Positions 1 to 15,024 of a stretch of DNA of 64,000 nt are shown here, piece after piece. The position numbers and the translations under genes were made by a program. The first letter of the stretch is position 1; every line of letters begins with the position of its first letter. Below the pieces are notes generated by a model. The model saw only the letters and a program-made list of their open reading frames with translations, did not search any database and was not told the origin of the DNA. The DNA comes from Rotaria socialis (lineage: Eukaryota > Rotifera > Eurotatoria > Philodinida > Philodinidae). Where the stretch lies: assembly GCA_905331475.1 (NCBI GenBank), contig CAJNYU010004083.1:62001-126000 (forward strand), given 5' to 3'.

Positions 1-1
1 T

Positions 2-88
2 ATTGATGAGCTGATCGTAAAAGCAAAACAAGCAGCAAGATATGTGCTAGATACAGAATCGGAAAATGAAAAAACCAACGTACCTTAA
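2..88 (+). CDS. possible 3' end of an unidentified gene (partial)
   Basis: An open frame enters from the left edge and ends at a TAA at 86-88. It encodes 28 residues rich in Lys, Gln and Glu, ending in N-V-P. No domain can be recognised in so short a piece. The DNA just after it also holds protein-like but stop-broken frames, so this may instead be the first legible part of the same decayed element. Confidence 0.3.
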   Translation: MDELIVKAKQAARYVLDTESENEKTNVP

Positions 89-1682
89 TCCAAATACAAT
101 TTGTACATTCAATCAGTCAATCGACAATAATATTAATCGAAACGGATTATTTACCTGATTCATAATCGATATTATTTATGCGGATAAAAGAATTATGCTC
201 GATTATATTTAACGACAACAATAAAATTATATCTTGGGGGCAATTGTCAAAGAATTTGAATATTTTCATCATCTCGAACTTATTCATCGAGGTAAGAACA
301 TTAATGCTAAAAAATTACAATCTGAGTTTAGCGATTGGAAAAAAAAACTCTAAAACGTATTCAAAAGTGGAGAGGCATGATGCGATAACCGGCCACATAT
401 AATTAGATACGTTGAATGTAACCACTTAGTAACGATGATATGGACGACGCAGAACCAAATTATAATTTTCAGGATAATACTCATCATCGAAATTCAGGGA
501 TCGAATGGTCGTTACAAGAGGCAGTTTTAATAACGTTCAGCAAATTCCTCGATAAAACTGAAACAATTAATCACTGGTAATGTGGGCTCGACTTCGAACT
601 GAACACGTGGAATAACAAGTTATTCAGCCGTATAACCGATACAACAAACACGTAGAACAAAATAAACGTTTCAAAATTAAGTAATCTGCAATGCACTATT
701 GTACATCGGTTGCTAATTTATATTTTAAAATGTATTCATCGAGAATAAACGACAGCAACGAATGCACACACATGTATATATATGAAACTTCAATAACAAC
801 TACCACCAGAACCATACTTGATCTTTACGATGATTTACCAGACAGCAGCGAAGACAAATGAATCCAAATTATCAGAACAACATTCGACACACGACAAACG
901 ACATAACAAATATCCATTGAAGAACGAGCAACATTAACAATTAAAGCAACATCAGAATAAATTAACGAATTCAACTCAACGAAAGAACAACCGCAACAAC
1001 CCTGTCGAAAACTGAAAAACAACGTCGAAAAAATATGAAACTTAAGTGGAAACAGAAATATCATCCGACACAAAATGATACGTCCAATCTATCACAAGTA
1101 CGACTATCGAAAAATTCGAGCTCAATTAAAAGACGACAATATTTATACCAGTCATCAAATTACCATTAATAAAAACAAATTAGAAGTTTCATTTGGTTTC
1201 AAATCTTTCTATGAAGAAAATCCAAGATGAGAGAAAATCTCAGTGAATTATTTTTCAAGAGGTCAATACAAAACAAAATGGGGTTAAAAAAACGAACAAA
1301 CAACCAATGTCGCGACAAGAAAAACAGCAGAAGTAAAATTAATTGCCAATAACATTTTAATGAATTTAAATCAATAACGCCCAACGACATTGAACAGTAA
1401 CATCATTAACACCATGTCAAATTATTCATCATGATTCTGAATAGGAACATTCTACTCTGACTTATTACAACTTATCAAACTTTTTGAGCATAGCCCACAT
1501 CGACAATGAATAACACCTCATCAACATTATATACTTGCATTATTAATTTATTCGAATTATAATGATCAACATAATCAAATGATATTGTGTTTTCAGCAGA
1601 TACAAATTCTTGATCATGTAATATTTCTTGACACATACAAATTATTTAATGATGTACACGATTTACTTTAGCCACGCGTCTA
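89..1682 (+). pseudogene. decayed reading frames, possible degenerate mobile-element ORF
   Basis: No intact gene is present. On the plus strand, stretches around 440-590 and 800-1440 read as ordinary-looking protein between isolated TGA, TAA or TAG codons; one segment near 1110-1230 is open for about 40 codons with mixed polar and hydrophobic residues. The strand is strongly rich in A and C. Many stops could have come from CGA or CAA by single C-to-T changes, but that is inference. I do not recognise the family; a dead retroelement ORF is the likeliest source. Confidence 0.3.
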
Positions 1683-1991
1683 CCCAGGCCGATCAAAACG
1701 GACCACCATAAACCGGCGTAACATCACCGTAAACGGTGTTTTTGCAGCGTATTCCGCCGTAAAACGGCCGCTTTAAGCCGAATTAAGGCGTTTTAATAGG
1801 GGCAGTATTACGTCCATACACGGACACCGTATATCAGCCGTAAAACCTCGTAAAGCCGGCGTAATATTATCGTATTCTATAGAACATACGGCCGTATTAC
1901 TGCCCCTGTCATACGGGGAAAATACGGCACGTAAAACGGACCGTATTTGTATCGTATACGACCGTTTACTGATCGTTTTATTCGACCGGGG
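1683..1991. mobile_element. CCCAGG-ended palindromic miniature element, copy 1
   Basis: A GC-richer block starts with CCCAGGCCGATCAAAACGG and ends with a roughly complementary sequence finishing CCGGGG. A 15-bp internal inverted repeat with one mismatch (about 1798-1812 against 1893-1907, AGGGGCAGTA...) makes it strongly palindromic. The inside is full of CCGTAAAACGG-like motifs. TA lies on both sides, which could be a 2-bp target duplication. There is no coding capacity, so this is a non-autonomous (MITE-like) element. Confidence 0.55.
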
Positions 1992-2059
1992 TATCAGCTA
2001 ATTAATACAACAACATCTCTAACATTATGCCAAACCATAAATTTAATACTCAATTATTA

Positions 2060-2165
2060 CCCAGGCCGGTCGTTCCGGTCACCGGATACTGCAGTAACCG
2101 GCAGGAAAGATGCGAGAAAATCGCCATATCCTGCCAGAAATGTTTCGGATTTTTTCCCGATGATT
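2060..2165. mobile_element. CCCAGG-ended element, copy 2 (truncated)
   Basis: Starts CCCAGGCCGGTCGTTCCGG and carries a segment near 2140-2165 (TTTCGGATTTTTTCCCGATG) that matches the interior of copy 3 near 3747-3770. No complementary right end was found, so it appears truncated. Confidence 0.45.
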
Positions 2166-2628
2166 TATAGCTAACAACAGAAACCTCAGGGCTATGATAA
2201 TTTTCAAAATAATGCAGCAATCGAACAAAAACCTACAATAATTAAATAAAGCTATTTTTGATTATTTCGATAAAAAGAGAAAAGGTATATAATCCTGCCA
2301 AAATACATTTCAGCTGTCTTAAACATTATCAAGCATGCTCTACTTTGTGTGCTCAGAATATTTCTTTACTTCAAAACAATAAAACATCTCTTTTTGATGG
2401 CCAAGATTTCTGAAAAATCTGCTAAAACCAAATTCTTTTTTTTTAAATTTCTGTAGCCTCTAATGAGCTTCACGGTGAAGTGCTTATAAAATTTCTTGAC
2501 TACTTTTTTACATACAATTATGTCGATTTTCTTTATCTGGATTTTCAAATTAAAACTTTCTACAAAGGAAATAAATTACAGTCAACTACAGCTTTGTTCA
2601 ATGATCCAACTTTAAAAACACATCGCAC

Positions 2629-3252
2629 GAGGGAACTCATCCAACTGATAACCGCCGTTTGAACTCACATTCTGTCCATAGGTAGGGCTTATCGTTTAGA
2701 CAAAAAAAAATAACCCTAAAAGAATTCGTACCATTAGGTCTTTCTTCCAGTTATGACACTTTCATTGAATTTTTAGTCTGTCACAAGGCACTATAGGAAA
2801 ATATTAACAATGAATTTCTCCCTGAAAATTCTCCCAATAATAGACCTCATGATTCTTATTATATTTCGAAAATGTCAACTCAAGCGAAGATTTCTCTTTC
2901 AAGATAGTACGTTTACAAAAGAAAACATTACTTTCTCACAAAAGCTCTGTAAAGAGTCCATTGTTTAGATATATCATATGTAAAGAAAATTTCATCCATT
3001 TTAGTTGTAATTTTCAGGATATAATCAGGACCATATGGTCTATTGTTGGGAGAATTTTCAGGCAGAAATTCATTGTTGATAGTTTTTTCATTATACTTTA
3101 GGACAGGTTGAAAATTCAGTAAAATGATTATAACTCGCAGAAGGGTCTAATGGCACGAGTTATTTTAAGATTTTTTTATCTATACTATAAGCCCTATCTA
3201 TAGAAAAAATATGAGCTCAAACGGTGGTTATTAATTGTATGGGTTCCCTTGT
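2629..3252. repeat. large imperfect inverted repeat (hairpin or fold-back element)
   Basis: The left arm, from about 2629 to at least 2846, reads as the imperfect reverse complement of a right arm at about 3037-3252. The clearest match pairs AATGAATTTCTCCCTGAAAA on the left with its complement around 3057-3080 on the right. Weaker similarity continues inward almost to the centre, near 2930. No transposase or other ORF is seen. It could be a decayed fold-back element or a tail-to-tail duplication. Confidence 0.6.
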
Positions 3253-3660
3253 AAGTCGAACTCAATACTCACTGGTTTTTATTTTTTCTGCATGATCATC
3301 TGTTAATGATTCACTATCAGGTGATTCCAATGGAATTGCAGTTGATTCAGAAGAATTAACACCAGTGTTCGATCATTTATGTAATAGCATGTTTGATGGT
3401 GTCTGTCAAATAAAAAAAAACATAATCTTAATAATCGTACGACTGCTAACATATAAATGAATAAAAGAACGTTACAGTTTTGTTTGATCTTTAATTATTT
3501 TCACAATAGTATCAAATATACTGGTCAGACAAGTCAGAATAAATCAGTGAATTGCGTATATACATATCAATAGCATTTTTTAAGCATTTTAGAGAATATA
3601 GACTACTGACTGATCTTAAAAATCAATTCATGATAGAAACTATTTTGTACACCCTAAATT

Positions 3661-3957
3661 CCCAGGTCGAACAGTCCGGCCTGGAAACGACCGGTTCCGA
3701 GTAGTTCCGTTGATTTTGTGGAAGCAGTATTCCGGTTGGAAATATTTCGGATTTTTTCCGGTGATTTCCGATCAATTCCTGCCGGAAAGCACCGGAACTT
3801 GGCAGGAATTCGTCGGAAAAGTCCGGCCGTATTTTTGACCGGAATACTGCTTCCATGTTCCAGTGATTTTCTGTGTTTTCCTGCAGGATATGGTGACTTT
3901 CCCGCATATTCCCTGGAGTATCCTACGGGATCCGGTGCCCGGAATGTTCGACCTGGG
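3661..3957. mobile_element. CCCAGG-ended palindromic miniature element, copy 3
   Basis: The ends are inverted: CCCAGGTCGAACA on the left, TGTTCGACCTGGG on the right, 13 bp perfect, extending to 18 of 19. A second inverted pair lies inside (3720-3737 against 3837-3854, GGAAGCAGTATTCCGG). The body is built of TTCCGG-like motifs. Open frames on both strands are by-products of this composition and not genes. Confidence 0.65.
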
Positions 3958-4341
3958 TTTACATCCACATCCTGAATTATTTTGCTTATCTTAACGCTTT
4001 TTTAAGTGAATAAACTGGTAAAACAATTTTGCTGACTATCGAATTGTCAAGATTGAACGATGTTTCCAGTATTCAGAAGATAATTTACATTCAGCTAATA
4101 CATCAAAATAAAATACTTCTATTTAAAGAGTCGCTATGAAATCCTCTAGAAATAAAATGTAATACTATTTTTGATAGAGTACTTTCGTTCGATATAAAAC
4201 GAACTATGCAATCAGTCAGTTATTATTAAAATTTTATAGAAATGGAAAGTTTCTTTAATTACTTTTTCACTATCATGTGATGTATTTATTGTTGATGCCT
4301 TATTTTTCAGTTCATGAATTATTTCAATTAATTCATTCATT

Positions 4342-4610
4342 CCCAGGACAATCATTTCGACCGTCGGAACGGGCATCTTAATAGGCCTGAAACTGCTATA
4401 AAACGGTATAATAAGGCATTAATTTTCACCTTATTTCGCCGTAATCCGTCAGCTCATTTTACTGACTGTTTTTCCGCTAGAAAACGACCATCGTTTTTAA
4501 CATTATATTCGTCGTTTTCCGAGCTGATGGAAAACGGTACCATTTCTCAACGTTTTCTACCGTTTTTACGCCGTTTACTGCCATTTACGCACCGTTTTCT
4601 TGGACATGGG
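4342..4610. mobile_element. CCCAGG-ended palindromic miniature element, copy 4
   Basis: Starts CCCAGGACAATCATTTCGACC and ends GTTTTCTTGGACATGGG, which is roughly complementary. The inside repeats motifs of the type CCGTTTT/AAAACGG. It resembles its neighbours in ends and design more than in interior sequence. Confidence 0.45.
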
Positions 4611-4736
4611 TTGGCAGAGATTTTAACTAAGAAGAAAAAGAAAAAGTTCTTTTAGATTTCTGAGTAACTATGTTTTCAGTATTGATTATACTGTTTTATT
4701 TACTTTTTTCTATTTCCGAAAGATTTTGAGCCATTA

Positions 4737-5082
4737 CCCAGGAGAATGAATCCTAGCCTAGGATCCGATGAGTTCTGATCGGTTCCTATTGGAATCCGAC
4801 GGAGCTCTTCGGAAGGCACAACGAAACTATCGGATTATCGTCGGATTCCTGGTTCCGGAATCGATATCGGATCCTAATATCGGAAACTAATAAAATCCGA
4901 CAGTAACCGTCAATTTGAACCGGAATGCTTCGGATTTCATTGATTCCGACAATCGGATATCATTGGAAATACGACTGTCGGATCCGACATTGCTTCCACA
5001 ACCAAGAATCCAACGAGATTTCGTCGGATGGTAGGACCCCATAGAATTCGATGGGATTCGGTATCGGATTGATTCATCTGGG
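4737..5082. mobile_element. CCCAGG-ended palindromic miniature element, copy 5, with ATTA duplication
   Basis: The left end is CCCAGGAGAATGAATCC and the right end is GGATTGATTCATCTGGG. The element is flanked on both sides by ATTA (4733-4736 and 5083-5086), which fits a 4-bp target-site duplication. The body repeats TCGGATTCC-like motifs. A minus-strand open frame over it is compositional and not a gene. Confidence 0.6.
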
Positions 5083-5477
5083 ATTAGAGGAGTAGCTTTT
5101 GTCACAACTTAAATTAATCAACTTTTTTCTTAGCAAAACACAGGATGGCGAGCGATTCACATCATATAAGACTATTTGGGTTGAATAAAAGCTTTAATCG
5201 AGAAGAAATATACTATTTTAAAAAATTATTAAAATAATGTATTACATAAGAAACATTGTACTGGCATGTAAACCTACAGTAAAGCACGATCGCTGTTACG
5301 CAACTATTTAAAAATATGCATTAGTCTGAGTTAACTTAGTAGAACTATAGTCAGTCTAGGTACTACTCTGGTCTACTACTTGGTCACATTGATATCTCAG
5401 CAGACTAGATTCAATGACAAACTAAATTACATTTGACTATTTTGAAGCAAACCTAATACATGAAGGAAAAGGTTTTG
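5083..5477. other. intergenic, nothing recognised
   Basis: AT-rich sequence between the repeat cluster and the 3' end of the secreted-protein gene. No frame or repeat stands out. Confidence 0.5.
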
Positions 5478-7178
5478 TTACACACAACATTTTAGATACA
5501 GACCAACAAGGATGTCTACACTATTCGGTGTGGAGCCATGATTCCGCAGCCAAAATGTCACCTGATATGTTCTTCCACGTGTAGTCAAAAAATTTTGACT
5601 TAAATAATCCATGGATCCAACCGCTCCGTCATAATAGCAGTATTGCCCACTCTTTGCACACCCAACTTTAATCACACCAGAACATGTTGCGCCATTTGGG
5701 TTACAAAAAGTCCAGTTTTCAAAGCTTCCCGATTCAAAACCACCGTTGTTGATAAGCTGTTGGTTATTGCTCGTGTCAATTACTGAAACATCATCGATAG
5801 ACCAAAAACTTGGATCCTGTCTAATAACAAACATGAGAGTTGTACTATATTCAGTTGCCGTGAATATTTCGTCATAACGTGTATAGGGGAATGGAGGTTT
5901 ATTGGATAGTTTCACCAAAGTTATGCTGTTTTTGATGATACCTGTACATTGAGCATCGTTTTCAGTCGCTAAAAATCATAAACAATAAAATAGACCTTTA
6001 AAATGACATAAAGTAATCAGCATAAATGACTACCCATATTTCTCAATAAGGAGCTATAAAAATAATTTAGTAAGCAACCATAGTATTTTAATGAAAGTAA
6101 CACCTAATAGTCTTAAGATAAACTAGTTTAGAGCGTTAAAAAATTCTAAAAAGGAACTTTATTCCTCTTATGAATACGAGTTACAGAATGCGGAAAGAAC
6201 TCTCAGCACGTTAAATAATAAACTGTACGAAAATCGTAGCGTAGAATCAAGGTGCACAAAAATCTATCAAAGGAGAACGAAATATTACATCAAATTTGGA
6301 TCTTCATGATTATATCAGCAGCAAAAACTCCGAGTAAATATTTAAAATATATCTGTAAATGTACAAAAGCGAGAACTAAATGAAGAATCTTGTCGAGACA
6401 AGCAACCAGCATTATATTTCATCATTATTTCCCTACATTCATTTTCCTCATACTTTTGATTTCGAGCACTTTTCAAATCAATGGGAAAACGGCGGACTTG
6501 AAGTAGAAAAGTACGTCAAAAGTAGGTCAAATTACATGCTTGCAGAAACTAAAAATACTACTCAAGTAGTCCGAAACAAGAACAAGCAGCGTTGCAAATA
6601 TGATGTAACTTCAAGTAGTCTCAAGTAAATTTAAAGTCGAAAAATTCTTCGAATTTTACCACTGGAAGTAGCTCAAAGTTACTTCAAGCCCAAAGTCCGC
6701 CGTTTCTCCCTTGTTTCAAATACAGAAAAACACTATCTACAGTTTAAAAACAAACAGCAATACATGTTTTAAAATTATCAGAATTGACAACTGAGTTTGG
6801 CAGAAGAGGTCCCTTTCTTTGAGTTGTTCTAGTGTGTTCATTATTATGCGTCTTGCAGATGAAATGCACTGTGCGCATCAGTATTTGAAACGATAACTTT
6901 TTAAGGCTACCACATAACCTAAGAGTACTAGAATAACGATCAAATTTTGTTTTTTTGGATGTAGATGTCAATGAGATAGAGTAAATTAAATATTTAGACT
7001 TCAAAAATCTTAGCATTTTAATTTTGTTTGATCATCATAAATTGACTCAATACTTGCAACAATGCCTTGCATATACCTTTACTTTTAATAATGTTTATTG
7101 TTGATACTTACGAAATACCAGAAGCATACTGCCAATGATTATAACACTCGTTTTGAAATTCATCATCATTTGTTCCAT
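5478..7178 (-). CDS. small secreted protein with bdelloid-type N-G-G-F-E repeat domain
   Basis: Two exons: 7178-7112 (M-E-Q-M-M-M-N-F then a hydrophobic signal peptide, donor GTAAGT) and 5968-5478. They join in frame and give 185 residues. Exon 2 holds the end of one repeat (F-W-S-I-D-D-V-S-V-I) and then a full-looking unit starting I-N-N-G-G-F-E-S-G-S-F-E-N-W-T with paired cysteines (C-N-P-N-G-A-T-C, G-Q-Y-C-Y-Y-D-G) and ending W-L-R-N-H-G-S-T-P-N-S-V-D-I. I associate this beta-sandwich, carbohydrate-binding-like domain with tandem repeats in secreted bdelloid proteins; that is memory, not a search. The short tail L-Y-L-K-C-C-V suggests the protein stops early within a repeat. The intron is long (1143 bp) and contains a hAT-type miniature element. 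Confidence 0.7.
6479..6713. mobile_element. hAT-type miniature inverted-repeat element (MITE) in an intron
   Basis: The terminal inverted repeats are CAATGGGAAAACGGCGGACTT on the left and the complement of CAAGGGAGAAACGGCGGACTT on the right. They are flanked by a perfect 8-bp direct repeat TTTCAAAT (6471-6478 and 6714-6721). An 8-bp target duplication with C-A-[AG]-[TG]-G-G ends is the hallmark of hAT transposons. At 235 bp it cannot encode a transposase. Inner CTTGAAGTA/AAGTAG motifs repeat several times. Confidence 0.8.
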
Positions 7179-8065
7179 TATTATTAGAACGTTCTCATTT
7201 TTTTATACGATACATCGCTTTATGTATGCCTAGCTTGATTCGTAGACATCATGTATATTAAATAATTTAAAAACACAGAGCTTTAAGTAATTTATCCCAT
7301 GTTGCCAACTATCATTAAGTAAGGCACGCTTTCAATATTTGATTACACAAAAAGCAGTATGCAATGCCTACAAAATTATTAGTAAGTTACATGATATTTA
7401 CTGTTTTTCTTCACGTTTATCTACCTAGAAAAGTTGCATTCTATCGAATGACTATATGATCGCAAATCATGACATATTTTAAGTGCATTATAGAAAAAAA
7501 CATAAAGATAGGATGTCGCTATCATTGTTCACTGTTGCATCTGCACGTATAGGCTCAAGCAGTGTTTTGACGTGGGAGAATTTTCATAATTCTATGCGTA
7601 ATGATTCCAAATCGTTGTTTGTATATAATGTGAATTATCAAATGAAATTATATGATACAGCCTATTGTTGAAGAAGAATCTAAGACTGCGTAATCGAGTT
7701 GTACTTGAAATCTTTTGCAGTGGCGTATAGCTTTTTCCTACTTAGAAAGAATTCAGGTTCGCTGATACTTCAATCAAGCATTCGTATTATCGAATAATGA
7801 ATTCTTTTTCTTATCTGTTAATAATTATCTAATATATCATTTTTATTGAGTATATATGAAAATATCGTTTTGTTTTACACATTCATTGAACATTTGCAAA
7901 GATAACAAGGGAGAGAAAAAAAATAGTAACAATTTTATCTGATCACTCGATATCTAAGAACAAAAAAAAGAATACTTTCATCTGACAGGAAAAAAATATC
8001 TCTAATATATCTGTACAAAGTCAAAATATACATCTAATTGATTGTTTGATCGTTGCTTTTTGTAT
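7179..8065. other. intergenic between two minus-strand genes
   Basis: AT-rich. It should contain the promoter and 5' UTR of the secreted-protein gene and the 3' UTR of mcm5. No further gene or repeat was recognised. Confidence 0.5.
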
Positions 8066-11262
<3,197 letters not shown>

Positions 11263-11565
11263 CTAGAAACAACAAAAAAAAATTTAACTAATTGGAGATT
11301 TTTTTTCTGTTTTCATCTTGCATTTTTTTTCTATAAAAAAAGAAAATGAAGAATGTTTACATACACTTAACTCACTCTTTGTACACACGAAAAAAAAGAG
11401 AACTGTACGAGTGCGTGTATGGTATAGGTTAATCCCACGCGGCAATTAAGCAAAAGACGAAAAAAAAAGAAACGAAACGAAAAAGCATTGTTTCATATGA
11501 ACAAAAGAAAAAAAAGGAAAACTGCTTTCAATAAATTATAATTATACAAAATGTCTTTCTCTTCT

Positions 11566-12350
11566 CTAAATTCTTCGAACACGTTCAGCTTGTACCACAG
11601 GCATATTCTTTCTGATTTCATTTTGACCATGTTCTTTATAATCAAATGTGCAATGGTGTTCATTGGCATAACGATGTAACGAACAAAATTGACCACCACA
11701 ACGACAATCAAAACCTAGAAGTAGCAAAAATGAAATAATTGTTTTTGAGATCAAGGACAATATTTCTACCTGTTAATCCAAGTTTTTTATTACAAGTTTC
11801 CCATGTGCAACGATTCCGTTTTTTTTTATTTTCTACACTGACGGGAGAAGCTACTAGAAAAAATTTTATGTTATTGTTGATTATAAAACAATGAAAATTA
11901 AGTTTTTTATTACTTAGTGAGTTTGTTTCTGTAATGGATGAATCATTCTTTGTTGTTGACTCGGTTTCATCTGATATTGACGACGCTGATGCAACATTAG
12001 GCAGTTGACTAGCATCAGTTTCATGTTCTAAATGATCATCACTGTTATCATTTTCTATTGAACTAGTAGCATTATCTTCTATGGCTTCATCTTGATGATG
12101 ATTTTGAGAAGTCACAGAAGTGTTCGAAGATGAATAATAACCTTTTGTTTTTGTAAACAAAGAAAACAGTTAGTTTTCGATTTTAGAAAATGAAATTAAA
12201 CCTACTGTTAAAGGAATTAGTTCGTCCGGCATTGTATGAACGACTAACGTGGTCACGATAACACTTGGAACACATTCCTTCAAATTGTGATGAACCATAA
12301 AACCCACAATTATTTGTACAAAATGTTGGATTAGATTCTGGTTGTTCCAT
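11566..12350 (-). CDS. zfand6: A20/AN1 zinc-finger protein, ZFAND5/6 type
   Basis: Four exons (12350-12206, 12141-11914, 11853-11770, 11714-11566) give 201 residues; human ZFAND6 has 208. The N-terminal A20 finger has C11-x3-C15-x11-C27-x2-C30, including C-G-F-Y-G and G-M-C-S-K-C-Y. A long Ser/Asp/Glu-rich linker follows. The C-terminal AN1 finger includes K-L-G-L-T-G-F-D-C-R-C-G and ends P-V-V-Q-A-E-R-V-R-R-I, as in the family. The first AN1 pair is C-x4-C where vertebrate ZFAND6 has C-x2-C; the AN1 consensus allows this. Family members bind ubiquitin and act in stress and NF-kB/proteasome-linked signalling. ZFAND5 and ZFAND6 cannot be separated here. Confidence 0.88.
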
Positions 12351-15024
12351 TGAAATTGTTTTATTTTTTTATACAAAGAATATACAGGATGTATAAATAC
12401 TGTGTTGCACTGAAATGTCTAAAATAAGAAGAAAATATACACTTTTATAGTTATGTAATGGTGACGGTATAAAAAAATCACATGTGAATCACAGGGACGC
12501 GCGTGTACGTCATTTGATTGTCATTATATGCGTACAAAAAGGAAGAAAGAGCTTTTCTCCGTTCTTTGTCTTGACGAGAACAAACAACAATGGCATGGAA
12601 AGAAAAAACAGGAATAATAACAACTGCTAAGGTTGTTTGTTCAAATTTCTTAAATCAAGGTCAATGGGTAGATTCTGTCTGTGATGGAATGGAAAACGAA
12701 GATCATGAGTTGATATTTAGAAAGGGAAAGACTAGATTTCTTTCAAGGATTTTCCTTTTGTAATAAAATAGAAAATCCTTGAGTAACAACCAAACTTTTT
12801 TTTTGTCTATCGTTCAGTATTAGTGTTCAATGTTAGAATTACAAAACTCACATATGTTCAATAGTATGGAACCGACGAGACGGGGAGGTGGGTTGATGAT
12901 GATGTTGTATGTAAATGACAGCAAGTATATATGGCCACTAGACAAAAAACAATTGTAATCACATGTAATCAACCATAGGCTAGTAAAGTCAACCTCCACT
13001 ATGATGCCGATTGTAAGAAAGAAAACTTGAATATTAAGAGTGGTTATAGATGAATGACGAAAAGTAAAAGAAAAAGTTTTACGAAAAGGAAAGAGAACGA
13101 TGTAAAACTAGGCTTTTGAAGTATATGTAAAACAATTTTAGCAATTAATTAAATATTAAATGGCGCTAACAATCATCGATTATATATGGGTATAGGGCAG
13201 ATACAGAGAGGTCGCTAACTATCATTTTTTCATTGAAAAAAAAACGAACTTCCTCAAATTCAAGATAGTTTTATTGTTGTACTCACTTTTTCAAAATGAG
13301 AATGTTTTCACCATATTCTCGTATTCTTATATGTCTCTATCGAGAAAAAGGAAAAAACCGTAGACTGACTCATACAAACAAAGTCGAATAGTGTAGAAAG
13401 AAACAATAAATATTGTGTGTATTCAAATGAATTAAGCTCCATTAAAATATTGTTTAATCATATCAAGTATCCGAAGTACTTAAAAGACACACTATAGTAT
13501 CATTTTTACTGGAGAAAATCTGCGAATTCCTAAGGCGTTTCAAATATCAAGAAAAAACTTTGCATCAGACAACGCACAGAAATAGTAGAACTTTATGCGT
13601 GAGAATTATTCATCATCTGTACGCTATCTTCACAAAAAATAGTTTATTTGGTTAAAGTCGTGGCGAATGATGATTAGCATTTTTATTTCTTTTAAAACAT
13701 GTTCTCGAACAATTATGAAAGTACAGAACACAAGTGCGAAAGTGACTCATCTGTTCTCATTCAGAAAGGAACAATGATATAAAAAGAAGGAAAAAATTTC
13801 TTGACTATTTTCGAGTAAAATGATTTGCCAAAAAACCGTAAATACGAGAGTGTAATGCCATATTTAGGACAGGATCAAATAAAAAAAACAAATTTGCGAT
13901 GATTAATATGTGTACTACTAGAGAATGATGATTTGTACTTGGCCATACATTGTATTCGCACACTGACATTAACGATACATGTGCAAGGACACATTGAAAC
14001 CATGAAAGGCAACTGAGTGACGCCTCGTTCGTCTCGTCTTTTGTTTCATCTGACAAGATGACGATGACTAAGCAACGCTCTATCTCTGTCTCACATCGTA
14101 TAGGGTGAAGGATAACGTCTAATGACTAGTTTCTTCTATAATAGGCCATGATAACCATGGACACGGTATAAAAAGCTATTCAAGAGTTAGTACATCACAA
14201 AACTAAAGCAAATCGATAAATTCCAATAGGCTAATGAACATTTTTGATCAACAGGAATTTAGCCATCTGAATTCTGACAATTCGTACAATTTCTGTTAAA
14301 CTCTTGATAATAAAGAGATTTTCAATACCATTGCGATAGTTTTTTGTTGTTGATCACATTCAGAAATTGAGGTTACAGAATAAGTCCAATATAATTATTG
14401 GTAGAATTGAGAACTCATTAATAATATACAAAGACAATCTTAGGATTGTTTTCTTATAATTACATAGTATTTGTTTTGTTTTATAGTTAATTTTTCTCAG
14501 AAAGACAAAATATTGTCAAATACCTACGAGAATTTCATTACAATAATATCACAAAAATTCGATACTCTATAGATTTATCAATCTGTGAACGAAGTAACAT
14601 GTCGAAGAAAACAAATCTACTTACAATAATTTTACTAAATAAAAAAGGTGCACACTCTTGAAACAACACAGATAATTGAAATAGAATTAGTCACGATCAG
14701 TGATGTCTATTGCTCGCGGAACCCTATTTTGTATCCAAAGAATAACTAAGGATGAAGGTTAGCAACTTAATTATAAATAAAATTGATTTCTGATGCGTTT
14801 CTAATGATAAATTAATTATTTTTATATACGCTATTAGATTTATTCTCAAACGGCAAAAAAAAATATAATAGACAAACAAGCACTCTCTATTTAAACAAAT
14901 CGTTGAGGCGTGAATGGCCTGCCGGATGTTGAAGTGTTCATTAGACATTACAAACAATCTAATTCATCCATTTCATCGCAAGCATCTGAAACAAAATCAT
15001 TAGTGTCATAATAGTGAAGAGAAA
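12351..15024. other. gene-poor interval
   Basis: Between the starts and ends of two minus-strand genes. It should hold the zinc-finger gene's promoter and the armc8 3' UTR. Short open frames (for example 14056-13805 minus) show no domain and no splice-consistent extension. No clear repeat was found. Confidence 0.5.

Noticed and set aside
3623..3975. Three overlapping open frames of 85-104 codons
   Set aside because: They coincide with the palindromic CCCAGG element copy 3; GC-richer repeat DNA lacks stops on both strands.
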